Origin: Postechiella marina
GTDB taxonomy: Bacteria > Bacteroidota > Bacteroidia > Flavobacteriales > Flavobacteriaceae
DNA length: 64,000 bases
Direction: 5' to 3'
Assembly: GCF_039538365.1 (NCBI RefSeq)
Contig: NZ_BAABCA010000002.1
Span: 1-64,000, forward strand
Shown: positions 1 to 7,820 of the stretch, piece after piece
Position numbering within the stretch: the stretch's first letter is position 1
How the letters are laid out: each line of letters begins with the position of its first letter
Made by a program: the position numbers and the translations under genes
The notes under the pieces: generated by a model
What the model was told of the DNA's origin: nothing
Databases searched by the model: none
The model's input: the letters and a program-made list of their open reading frames with translations, nothing else

Positions 1-127
1 AAATGCAATTAATTTATACAATGAAATAAGATTACACTTATCTTTAGATTATAAAACACCAAATATGGTATATAAATTATCAGCGTAAATTCAATTTTAA
101 CCTGTAGCCATATTTCAGGACGAGACA
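1..127 (+). mobile_element. IS3-family insertion sequence, right end (partial)
   Basis: The window opens inside an insertion sequence. It holds the last 28 codons of a DDE transposase (2-88) followed by about 40 non-coding bases. The right end is placed near 127, ending in GAGACA, because DUF421-like coding sequence resumes directly after it. IS3-family elements usually end in CA and carry imperfect terminal inverted repeats of 20-40 bp. The left end and the target duplication lie outside the window, so the exact boundary is an inference. Confidence 0.65.
2..88 (+). CDS. IS3-family transposase OrfB, C-terminal fragment
   Basis: Open from the window edge to TAA at 86-88. The last residues read LYNEIRLHLSLDYKTPNMVY followed by KLSA. 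This matches the classic end of IS3-group integrase-type transposases, where YN-x-x-R-x-H-x-x-L-x-Y-x-T-P-x-x-V-Y follows the last catalytic Glu. Only the C-terminus is visible, so whether the element is intact cannot be judged. The enzyme would catalyse copy-out/paste-in transposition of the element. Confidence 0.7.
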   Translation, partial: NAINLYNEIRLHLSLDYKTPNMVYKLSA

Positions 128-416
128 ATCATTTTCCAAATTTACAGCCTACGATTTTGCATTTACCATTGCTATTGGTAGCATTATATCTTCCACATTA
201 ACATCAAAAACATCGGTTATTCATGGTACAGTAGCCATTGCAAGTTTATTACTTTTAGCTTATGTTACTTCTATATTACAACGTCAATTTTCTTGGCTAA
301 GTTCTGCTATTTCTAACACACCTTTGTTATTAATGAAAGACAACCAAATATTAGAAAAAAATTTAAAACATGCCAGAATAGAAAAATATAGAATTAGAAA
401 TTATAAAAGGCGTTAA
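128..416 (+). pseudogene. DUF421 (YetF-like) membrane protein remnant, truncated by the IS
   Basis: The frame ending at TAA 414-416 reads SFSKFTAYDFAFTIAIGSII and continues with a hydrophobic helix and NTPLLLMKDNQILEKNLKHA. This is the YetF/DUF421 pattern: SK-x-TA-x-D-x-x-x-T-x-A-x-GS after the first membrane helices, then the start of the soluble domain. The N-terminal helices are missing exactly where the IS end lies, and an in-frame stop at 105-107 has no start codon after it. The C-terminus is also short. A neighbouring frame at 391-423 reads ELEIIKGVKV, which suggests a one-base frameshift. The gene is probably dead. Confidence 0.6.
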
Positions 417-440
417 AGTTTAACCTGTTGCAAAAACAAT

Positions 441-492
441 ACAAAACCAAGAAGATTAACAAAATAACTTTTGTTAATCTTCTTGGTTTTGT
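441..492. terminator. Bidirectional terminator, 24-bp perfect stem overlapping the next gene's end
   Basis: A perfect 24-bp inverted repeat (441-464 and 469-492) with a 4-base loop. It sits between two convergent reading frames. The right arm includes the stop and final codons of the minus-strand FAD protein gene. On the minus strand the stem is followed by a short T run. Likely a shared intrinsic terminator. Confidence 0.75.
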
Positions 493-2204
493 AGCCTTCT
501 CACTGCAGCTTTTGCCCAGTTTTTAGACCGATATCCAAAACACTCTAAAATAGCATCTACACCTAGTAAAGTACCTTGAGCCAATCTTCCTAACACCGCC
601 AAAGGCAATTTAATATTAGATTTAGCTATTCCATTCTTACAAGTTTCTACACCTAAATTATTGTGTATTGGTTTAATATATCCCGACTCTAAAAGTTGCC
701 TAATTAAAGGAGTTTTTACATCTAAAACCTTAGGAGCATCTAGTACAGAATTAATCATAACGTTGGCTGTATGCTCTACATTTTCTGCATCTAAAAGCCA
801 ACCTTTTGGAGTGCACTCAATATCTGGATCATCAATAGCTTTTACACTCATAACACCAGCATTAATTAAAGCTAATAATTGCTGAAGACTAGCTACTGGC
901 GGACCAAAAGTAAGTCGTTTTAACTTCTCATCTAACGTTACTATTTCTAGTGTTACACTTTTTTTAAATTTGTTATAAGACAAATATTTATAATGTGTTG
1001 GTTGGCAATGACGCCAAACTTGCCCTATACAATAATCGAGACTAATTAAGTTTTCTCCTGTTGCCATACCCACATACTTCTCCATGATTACCTTAACACT
1101 CAAGCAACTAGAAACCAATACACTGTCTTGTGTTTTATCGTTTTTTACATATCGTTCTATTATATTTTCTAGTTTAGAAATGGTGTAGTTATGCACAACA
1201 CTTTTATTTTCTAAACTTAAAAACACCTCTGCAATTATAGTAGCCATTGCTCTTACTAAAAAATCTACAGACCTAATGTTTTCGGGCTGTGCTGTATGTT
1301 TAGTTATTTTAGAAATTAAAAATTTAAGCTGCTCTTTTGTAGGCTTAAACCAATTATCTATGGTTTTATTTAAAGGTTTGGGTGCCATAGGCAATCCATC
1401 TAAAGAGAAAGGGATAATTTTTTTTGGACAAGACGCTCCAGGATAAAAGACCATTTCTTGTGTATGCGCGTTTACCACCTTAAAATGGCTATTGGTATAA
1501 CTTACCAAACCTCTTACTACATCTATCATGGCAAGTCCAAAACCACGAATAGCAACGCGACTGCTACTATTAATAAAATTAGAATTAAATACTCCGCTAA
1601 TTGGATATGGCTGTTCAAATAATTTTACCGCATCGTTTGTAGCTTCAAACTCTTTCCAATTCTCAATTTGTTTTTTAGCTTTTGTAGGCTGATGCCCAAG
1701 TGTTAAAACAACCTCATCTACCTTGAAATTTTGCTGGGTTTCATCTGTAATTACAAATTGATTATTTACATGGTTTACAGACACAACCAAATTTTGGTAA
1801 GCTGTTAAAACACCTAATTCTTTTATTCTTTTTGAGATAGAACTATATCGTGCTTCTAGATACTCGCCCAATAACGCACGTTGGGGAAAAACATCTATAT
1901 TTAATTTATTTACAGATGTATTACCCTTCCAGGCCTTATAAGATGGAAATCCACCTATTATTTCACCTTGTAAATTTATATCTTTTCTACCAGAAAGAGT
2001 TAATGCACGTTCGCTAATGTTTAACCAATTGCAAGATGTTTGTTCAGAGTTGTATACTTGTCCGCTGCCAAAACAACCTGTACGCTCAAAAATAATAACA
2101 CGAAGATTAAAAATATTTTCTGCTTTTGAATAAGCAATAAGCAAATCTTCTAAAGCAGATAAACCTCTAGGTCCACAACCAATAATAGCTACCGTTTTTT
2201 TCAT
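474..2204 (-). CDS. FAD/NAD(P)-binding protein (NAD_binding_9 family)
   Basis: 576 residues. The N-terminus has a dinucleotide-binding fold, IIGCGPRGLSAL at about residues 7-18, followed by an FAD-contacting acidic end (FER) near residue 40. A second region near residue 165 reads VVLTLGHQP, as in flavoprotein mono-oxygenase-like proteins of the NAD_binding_9 group. These are large soluble flavoproteins of unassigned reaction, sometimes near secondary-metabolite or amino-acid hydroxylation genes; nothing nearby suggests a substrate. It is transcribed alone and ends inside the hairpin at 441-492. The ATG is the first in frame and gives a complete Rossmann motif. Confidence 0.8.
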   Translation of the reverse strand: MKKTVAIIGCGPRGLSALEDLLIAYSKAENIFNLRVIIFERTGCFGSGQVYNSEQTSCNWLNISERALTLSGRKDINLQGEIIGGFPSYKAWKGNTSVNKLNIDVFPQRALLGEYLEARYSSISKRIKELGVLTAYQNLVVSVNHVNNQFVITDETQQNFKVDEVVLTLGHQPTKAKKQIENWKEFEATNDAVKLFEQPYPISGVFNSNFINSSSRVAIRGFGLAMIDVVRGLVSYTNSHFKVVNAHTQEMVFYPGASCPKKIIPFSLDGLPMAPKPLNKTIDNWFKPTKEQLKFLISKITKHTAQPENIRSVDFLVRAMATIIAEVFLSLENKSVVHNYTISKLENIIERYVKNDKTQDSVLVSSCLSVKVIMEKYVGMATGENLISLDYCIGQVWRHCQPTHYKYLSYNKFKKSVTLEIVTLDEKLKRLTFGPPVASLQQLLALINAGVMSVKAIDDPDIECTPKGWLLDAENVEHTANVMINSVLDAPKVLDVKTPLIRQLLESGYIKPIHNNLGVETCKNGIAKSNIKLPLAVLGRLAQGTLLGVDAILECFGYRSKNWAKAAVRRLQNQED

Positions 2205-2352
2205 ATTTATAATTTTTACAAATGTGAATTAAAGTTATAATTTAAAGACACTCAAACAGACTAAATATTAACTCTTAAAATAAACGTTAGCACTCAACTC
2301 TTTTTCAGCTAAGAAATGAGCCTAGAATGTTATTAATATAAAAGATATTAAT

Positions 2353-2360
2353 TAACTTTG
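2353..2360 (+). promoter_or_regulatory. Candidate -7 box TAACTTTG
   Basis: An exact match to the Bacteroidota -7 consensus TAnnTTTG, 28 bases before the TTG start of the AraC regulator at 2388. No strong -33 TTTG is seen at the expected distance, so this is a candidate only. Confidence 0.45.
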
Positions 2361-2387
2361 ACTTATATACTATAATTTTTTAGCACT

Positions 2388-2948
2388 TTGAAAATTTATG
2401 TCTCTTTTGACGGTAACCGCACTCTCAAAGCCTTTCTTTCTGACAAATTAAAGGCACTAGATTTTAATTGCAAATTAAATGGCATTAATGAAATTGAATT
2501 GGATGACAATTTAAGCTCAGAAAAACAGAATGAATTATTTAATGCCTTAAACCATTACCATATAGAGGTTATAGAAGACAAAAAAATTGCCATAATAGAA
2601 CGTATTAAAAACTCTATTGATGAGATGTTAAACAATGAAGACGCTCAATTGATTAATAGTTCTGACTTTTTAGCAGATAAGTTAAATTACTCTTACACCT
2701 ATTTATCTACGCTATTCTCTGAAGCAACATACACATCCATAGAAAATTATATTATTTTAAGAAAAGTAGATAAAGTAAAATCTTTGCTTTTAAAAACAGA
2801 TTTAACATTAACAGAAATAGCGTTTAAACTAAATTACAGTAGCGTAGCGCATTTATCTGGGCAGTTTAAAAAAACAACAGGGTTAACACCATCCACCTTT
2901 CAAAGAATTATTGCCAAACGTAAACTTACTCAACAAAACAATTTATAA
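2388..2948 (+). CDS. Small AraC-family DNA-binding regulator
   Basis: 186 residues. The C-terminal 90 residues form an AraC-type double helix-turn-helix: LADKLNYSYTYLSTLF for the first helix pair and LTEIAFKLNYSSVAHLSGQF for the second, followed by the usual TGLTPS. The N-terminal 80 residues are short and unlike a sugar-binding cupin. It lies 5 bases ahead of a receiver protein and a sensor kinase, an arrangement common in Flavobacteriaceae, so it may be the output of that system. The start is TTG: an in-frame stop lies 13 bases upstream and no ATG intervenes. Confidence 0.8.
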   Translation: MKIYVSFDGNRTLKAFLSDKLKALDFNCKLNGINEIELDDNLSSEKQNELFNALNHYHIEVIEDKKIAIIERIKNSIDEMLNNEDAQLINSSDFLADKLNYSYTYLSTLFSEATYTSIENYIILRKVDKVKSLLLKTDLTLTEIAFKLNYSSVAHLSGQFKKTTGLTPSTFQRIIAKRKLTQQNNL

Positions 2949-2953
2949 CTAAA

Positions 2954-3388
2954 ATGCTAAAAATAATTCTAACCGACGATGACGAGGATGATCGCTTATT
3001 TTTTAAGGAGGCCATAGATGATATTTCTGTTGAAACTGAATTAAAACTCTTTAACCATGGTCAAGATCTAATTACATATCTTACAACTCCTAATGTTGCA
3101 TTACCAGATTTACTTTTTTTAGATTTAAATATGCCTATTAAAAACGGTATGGAATGCTTAAAAGAAATTAAAGCAAATAAAGATTTACAGCATATAATTA
3201 TTGCAATTTACTCTACATCGTCGTCAGAGCAAGATATAGAAGACACCTTTGTAAATGGTGCTAATATTTATATAAAAAAGCCAAGTTCTTTTAAAGCGCT
3301 AAAAAAAGCGGTAGAAAAAGTACTTAAGGTAAATTGGCAATACCACACTTCTAATTTTAACAGAGATACTTTTTTATTGAGAATTTAA
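2954..3388 (+). CDS. Single-domain response regulator (receiver only)
   Basis: 144 residues with a complete CheY-like receiver and no output domain. The acidic pocket is LTDDDEDD at residues 6-13, the phospho-acceptor is D57 in LFLDLNMP, and the conserved Lys is in YIKKPSS near residue 110. It resembles the Rcp1 group that exchanges phosphate with phytochrome-like or PAS kinases. Its stop overlaps the kinase start by one base (TAATG), so translation is coupled. It probably acts as phosphate shuttle or sink for the kinase at 3388. Confidence 0.85.
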   Translation: MLKIILTDDDEDDRLFFKEAIDDISVETELKLFNHGQDLITYLTTPNVALPDLLFLDLNMPIKNGMECLKEIKANKDLQHIIIAIYSTSSSEQDIEDTFVNGANIYIKKPSSFKALKKAVEKVLKVNWQYHTSNFNRDTFLLRI

Positions 3389-5523
3389 TGGAGAATAAAA
3401 CCGATTTTACTACCACTATTAAAGGCTATAAAGTATCGCTAGCTTTGTCTGGGTTAATACTTGTAATACTTTTTGGTATTGTAATTTATCAAATTTTAAA
3501 TTTACAGCAATCTGGTAATTTAGTTGCAAATCATCTTGACGAAACTAGAAATATTAACCAGTTGGTAATAAATCTAAACAAATCTGAAGAACAATTTATA
3601 GAGTCTAAACTAACAAATACCTATCTAGACTCGATAATTATAGATAATAACAAACTTATTAAGGATTTAGATGTAAACTATAGGAGTTACAATAAATTTC
3701 TTTCTACACATAACAGGCTTTACAACCTTTTAAGGTATTACTTAACATCTCCACACGATGTATCTAAGGCAGAACTAAAAATGCTTTTTTCTAAAGGCAG
3801 AACGTTTAAAAACAACCTTTTAAACGAACACAAAACAAAACTACTATCCATATCTCAAAACTTTAAAAGTCAAAATAAAACCATTCCAAAATTCTTTCTA
3901 TTTGCAACTGTTATTACATTTATTGTATTATCTATTTCTGTTTATCATTTATTAAGATCTAGAAAATCTAGCAACGAAAAATCTAAGATTCTTGATGCCA
4001 TTTTAAATAACACCAACGATATTGCCAATTTTTACAAACCGGTATATTCTGTCACTAATGAAGTTGAAGACTTTACTATTACCTACGCCAGTAAAGCAAA
4101 TTTAACCTTAACAGATGTTCCTTTTAAAAATATTTTAAACAATAAAGTATCAGAAGTTTACCCATTTTTAAAACCCTCAGGCTTATTTAATCAATTGGTA
4201 TCTGCATATGTAAAACAAGAATATTTCGAAAAGGTACTAGAAATTCCTATTAAAGAACAAATAAGATATTTTAAAGCACGTTACATACCTGTAAAATCGG
4301 GTTTACAAGTTATGATTACCGAGCTTACCAATTTATATAGTAAACAAAATGAACTGGAAGAGGCCAATTATGAGCTGTCGCTTATTAATGAAGTGTTTAA
4401 AGAATCTGAAAAAATTGCCAAACTAGGAAGTTACATTTGGACTATTAATGAAAATCATTTTGCTTTTTCTGATAACGTTTATAAAATTTTAAACCAGAGT
4501 AAAAGCGAAATAGATTTAACGTATAAAGGACTAAGAGATTTTGTTCACAACGAAGATTTAGAGATATACGTAGATCAAATAAATAAAATACTAAACAACC
4601 AAGAATCTATTGAGTTTAATTTTAGAATAGTAACTCCAGATGGTGATACAAAATACATTTACACAAGTGCAGATTATGATGATAGAGATGGAGAACCTAT
4701 TATTATTGGAGTAATACAAGATATTACGCAAAGAGCGAGTAACGAAAATAGAGTTAGAGAAAAAAACATTGAGCTAGAACGACGTAATATGGAGCTAGAC
4801 TCATTTAATCGTGTAGCGAGTCATGATTTACAAGAACCGCTAAGAAAAATTCAGATGTTTATATCTCGTATTAAAGAACTGGATTTTGACAATAAAAACG
4901 AAAAGTATCAATTATATTTTTCTAAGATTGAAGATGGTGCCACACGTATGCGATCGCTTATTAACAACCTTCTGGCCTTTTCTAGAGTAGACAGTAAAGA
5001 TTACCAGTTCGAGTTTACTAATTTAAATACTGTTTTTGAAGAGGTTTTAGAAACCTTCTCTGAGACTATTAAACACCTTAAGGTTAATATTGAAGTAGAT
5101 AAACTACCTAATGTTTATGGTATTCCGTTTTTATTAGAGCAATTGCTTACTAACCTAATAAGTAATTCTTTAAAATACATGGCTAGAGATCGAGATACAA
5201 AAATTATTATTCAGAGCTCTAAAATTCATTACAAACAAATTCCGCAAGAATTTATTAAAACACACGCTTACTACCATGTTATTAAAGTTATAGATAATGG
5301 TATAGGCTTTAATCAAACAGAAAACGAAAAAGTTTTTGAACTCTTCCAAAGGCTTCATGAAAGAAACGAATATTCTGGAACAGGAATTGGGTTAGCTATA
5401 TGCAAAAAGATCGTTTTAAAGCATCATGGCTTTATTTCTGCAAATAGCATTGTAAACAAAGGTTCTATATTTACCATTTACTTACCTAGCGGAAAATTAA
5501 AAATGCTTCCTAAAAAAGGATAG
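3388..5523 (+). CDS. Membrane PAS-domain sensor histidine kinase
   Basis: 711 residues. Membrane helices at about 17-37 and 169-189 flank a helical periplasmic sensor of CHASE3-like size. Two PAS-like domains follow (about 200-315 and 335-450, the second ending in a PAC-like GVIQDITQRA), then a coiled linker, the HisKA domain with phospho-accepting H479 in VASHDLQEP, and an ATPase with N box NLISNSLKY, G1 DNGIGF and G2 GTGIGLAI. It autophosphorylates and passes phosphate to the receiver encoded just upstream. Last gene of the AraC-receiver-kinase operon. The signal sensed is not apparent. Confidence 0.88.
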   Translation: MENKTDFTTTIKGYKVSLALSGLILVILFGIVIYQILNLQQSGNLVANHLDETRNINQLVINLNKSEEQFIESKLTNTYLDSIIIDNNKLIKDLDVNYRSYNKFLSTHNRLYNLLRYYLTSPHDVSKAELKMLFSKGRTFKNNLLNEHKTKLLSISQNFKSQNKTIPKFFLFATVITFIVLSISVYHLLRSRKSSNEKSKILDAILNNTNDIANFYKPVYSVTNEVEDFTITYASKANLTLTDVPFKNILNNKVSEVYPFLKPSGLFNQLVSAYVKQEYFEKVLEIPIKEQIRYFKARYIPVKSGLQVMITELTNLYSKQNELEEANYELSLINEVFKESEKIAKLGSYIWTINENHFAFSDNVYKILNQSKSEIDLTYKGLRDFVHNEDLEIYVDQINKILNNQESIEFNFRIVTPDGDTKYIYTSADYDDRDGEPIIIGVIQDITQRASNENRVREKNIELERRNMELDSFNRVASHDLQEPLRKIQMFISRIKELDFDNKNEKYQLYFSKIEDGATRMRSLINNLLAFSRVDSKDYQFEFTNLNTVFEEVLETFSETIKHLKVNIEVDKLPNVYGIPFLLEQLLTNLISNSLKYMARDRDTKIIIQSSKIHYKQIPQEFIKTHAYYHVIKVIDNGIGFNQTENEKVFELFQRLHERNEYSGTGIGLAICKKIVLKHHGFISANSIVNKGSIFTIYLPSGKLKMLPKKG

Positions 5524-5637
5524 ACATTCCTTTTTTACATTAAAATAGCACAACCCTTTTAACAAATTTTAAGAGACACACCGTTTTTTTTTAACTAAAA
5601 CAACCACAAAATCAAACCTTTATAGCTATTGTTATAC

Positions 5638-5668
5638 AATTATATAACGAAGCGAATAATTATATAAC
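5638..5668 (+). promoter_or_regulatory. Tandem AATTATATAAC repeats, 20 bp apart (candidate AraC operator)
   Basis: The 11-mer AATTATATAAC occurs at 5638-5648 and again at 5658-5668. The same-strand spacing of 20 bp equals two helical turns, the geometry of AraC-type half-sites. The pair lies about 80-110 bases upstream of the ATG of the AraC regulator at 5747, suggesting autoregulation. Confidence 0.4.
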
Positions 5669-5746
5669 AGATTCCTAAAATTGTGTAAATTAAAATAAGG
5701 CATCTGGTTGCATCTTTGTATCATAATATTTAAACAATCACCAATT

Positions 5747-6763
5747 ATGAAACATCTACATATAACTGCAACAAATTTCGACACTATACTTAAACAACTT
5801 CAAACGGTTTTAAAAGGTAGTATTAAACAAAATCTTAAAGAACATATTTTAAAATTTGATACTTCTTTGGGTTATGGTACTATAAGAGGAACAAAAAGTA
5901 AAGGAGGGATATCGTATTTAGAATTTGATGTTACATTTAATGAAGATATTAAATTAACTATTGCTTCTCCTGTAAAAACCGCAATTAACTTTGCTTATTG
6001 CTCAGAAGGTAAAATGGCACATACGTTTAAAAACACTTCTAAAAGAATTGAACTAGAAACGTTTCAAACAGCCATTTTAGCTAATGTAGAGCAAGAAAAC
6101 AACATGCTTTACTTTTACAGAGGCATGCAAGTAGTTATGTCTTTAATTAGTGTTAATACACGTTTTGGTAATGTAGGTGATTTTGCTATAAACAAAGAAT
6201 TAAGACAGCGTTATATTGAAGACAGAACAGAGGATGTTGCTATTGTAAGTTCTTATAATTTAAAAATTGCAGAACGTATTAAGCAATTACAAGCCATAAA
6301 GCAAGAAGGTGTTGTTAGAGCTCTTCTTATTGAAGGTTTAGTACATGTAATTTTAGCTTTAGAAATAGAACAACATAAAAAAGATACACTAAAAAAAGAA
6401 AACGCCACAGGTTCTTTAACTTGTAAGGAAATGGTTAAGGTAAAAGATTTATCAGAATTTATATATAATTTCCCAGAAACCAATTTAACGGTTACCGAGC
6501 TATCTCATAAAATTGGTTTAACACCAACTAAACTTCAAGAAGGTTTTAAATTAATGCATAACAGAACAGTAAACGATTTTATTAGAGATGTAAGAGTTAC
6601 AAAATCTGAGGTTTTAATAAAAACAACCGATATGAATATTTCACAAATATTATACACATTAGGTTTTTCTAGTAGAAGTTATTTTTCTAAAATTTTTAAA
6701 GAAAAATACAACTGTTCTCCTAGCCAATATAAACTTCAAAATAAGTTAGCTGTGTCAGCATAA
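5747..6763 (+). CDS. AraC-family transcriptional regulator (PchR-like)
   Basis: 338 residues from the ATG at 5747; an upstream TTG at 5708 would add 13 poorly conserved residues. The N-terminal 200 residues form an effector domain of the PchR/siderophore-regulator style (GYGTIRGTKSKGGISYLEFD near residue 45). The C-terminal 90 residues hold the AraC DNA-binding pair, LTVTELSHKIGLTPTKLQEG and NISQILYTLGFSSRSYFSKI, ending FKEKYNCSPSQY. It is transcribed alone between the tandem repeat at 5638 and the hairpin at 6806. Its target genes are not identifiable here. Confidence 0.8.
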   Translation: MKHLHITATNFDTILKQLQTVLKGSIKQNLKEHILKFDTSLGYGTIRGTKSKGGISYLEFDVTFNEDIKLTIASPVKTAINFAYCSEGKMAHTFKNTSKRIELETFQTAILANVEQENNMLYFYRGMQVVMSLISVNTRFGNVGDFAINKELRQRYIEDRTEDVAIVSSYNLKIAERIKQLQAIKQEGVVRALLIEGLVHVILALEIEQHKKDTLKKENATGSLTCKEMVKVKDLSEFIYNFPETNLTVTELSHKIGLTPTKLQEGFKLMHNRTVNDFIRDVRVTKSEVLIKTTDMNISQILYTLGFSSRSYFSKIFKEKYNCSPSQYKLQNKLAVSA

Positions 6764-6805
6764 TATATATAAAACAAATAAATGTATAACATAAGTGTTA
6801 ATTGT

Positions 6806-6833
6806 AAAAAAACCTCGATATCGAGGTTTTTTT
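6806..6833. terminator. Intrinsic terminator, palindromic hairpin
   Basis: AACCTCGATATCGAGGTT flanked by an A run on the left and a T run on the right. The symmetry would let it stop transcription from both sides; it serves the AraC gene ending at 6763. Confidence 0.85.
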
Positions 6834-6913
6834 GTGTGTAAACAGTAATTATTTAAAATTGAGCTTAACGTTTTTCTAAAAGTAAATTATTAATTGTTAT
6901 ACTGGAGAAGTGC

Positions 6914-7402
6914 TTATAAGTTTTCTAAAATATGCCCATCAGATTGATTATCTGCTATTCGAGCTAACCTATCGTTAATGTTATAAGTAAAGTTTGTTAT
7001 GTTTTCTAAATCTTTATACAAGGCTTTATAATTTAACTCTTTTGCAAACCTAACCGCAGCATTATAAACTGCAGTTTTGTATTGATTTATACGATCTATA
7101 TGACTTAAAATTCCAGAATCGCTTACTGGACCTTCTTCTAAATAAAGTTCAGATTTAGAAATAATACCTTTTAAACCCTGACACTCGTTTTGTAATAAAT
7201 CAATATTCTCTTTTTTTGCTAATTGCTCCAAATCGTGTAAGTTAGAGTTTAAAGTTATATATTGATCTTCTAGCGCAGCTTTTAAAACATAATCTTTACT
7301 TGCCTTTTTAAACTTTGGCAGTACATTTTTGCTTTCTAACTCTAAAAAATATAAATCTTGTATTTGCTGGTTAAGTAATGTTTGTGTTTCAATAGATTTC
7401 AT
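6914..7402 (-). CDS. DUF892 (YciF-like) ferritin-like stress protein
   Basis: 162 residues from the ATG at 7402. The all-helical sequence QIQDLYFLELESKNVLPKFK near the start, with recurrent Glu/His positions, fits the YciE/YciF (DUF892) ferritin-like family, induced by osmotic or oxidative stress. Two in-frame ATGs upstream (7441 and 7417) are less likely, because a -7 box TATTTTTG (7423-7430, minus strand) falls inside that extension and would start transcription near 7417. Its upstream region carries the paired ATTAATAGAGTTAAT repeats. The family role, presumably metal or stress related, is not firmly known. Confidence 0.75.
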   Translation of the reverse strand: MKSIETQTLLNQQIQDLYFLELESKNVLPKFKKASKDYVLKAALEDQYITLNSNLHDLEQLAKKENIDLLQNECQGLKGIISKSELYLEEGPVSDSGILSHIDRINQYKTAVYNAAVRFAKELNYKALYKDLENITNFTYNINDRLARIADNQSDGHILENL

Positions 7403-7422
7403 TCTTATCTCTTTCATAACAC

Positions 7423-7484
7423 CAAAAATAAAGCGTTTCAAATTTTAGATTAACTCTATTAATAATTTCATTAACTCTATTAAT
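7423..7484 (-). promoter_or_regulatory. Promoter with two 15-bp ATTAATAGAGTTAAT repeats, 21 bp apart
   Basis: On the minus strand the 15-mer ATTAATAGAGTTAAT occurs at 7449-7463 and 7470-7484, exactly 21 bp apart. The -7 box TATTTTTG follows at 7423-7430. The proximal copy covers the position of the -33 element, so the repeats could be an activator or repressor site, or part of an alternative sigma promoter. Related elements occur near 9644 and 26716. Confidence 0.5.
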
Positions 7485-7581
7485 TTATCGATACCTTTAC
7501 TTAGTTGTTTTACGCGTTTTAAATATTAAAAAACTAATAAATCAATTCGCTTCTACATTTATCTATGTGTGAGTTTTTAAT

Positions 7582-7734
7582 TTATTTATTAACTATAAAA
7601 GCATGAATAACACCTGGCAACCAAGCTAATAATGTTAGCAGAATACTTATTAAAAGCGTCATGCTAACACCGTGCTTTAAAGCAACAGATAATGGTGGAA
7701 AAAGAATGTTTAATATAATTGTTAAAATAGACAT
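7582..7734 (-). CDS. Pmp3/YqaE family small membrane proteolipid
   Basis: 50 residues. Two hydrophobic helices carry the family pattern FPPLSVALKHG and ILLTLLAWLPGVIHAFIV (consensus PPL-x-V then L-x-x-x-x-W-x-PG-x-IHA). Pmp3/YqaE proteins sit in the cytoplasmic membrane and influence membrane potential or ion leakage; many are induced by salt or cold. It has its own ATG and lies between the DUF892 gene and the Pycsar-type effector, all on the minus strand, in a stress-gene neighbourhood. Confidence 0.85.
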   Translation of the reverse strand: MSILTIILNILFPPLSVALKHGVSMTLLISILLTLLAWLPGVIHAFIVNK

Positions 7735-7820
7735 AATTATTATTTTTTAATTTATGAGAAAATTAATGCTAAACACTTGAATTGATTGATGGAAATACAT
7801 TTACAATTAACGTATTTAAT

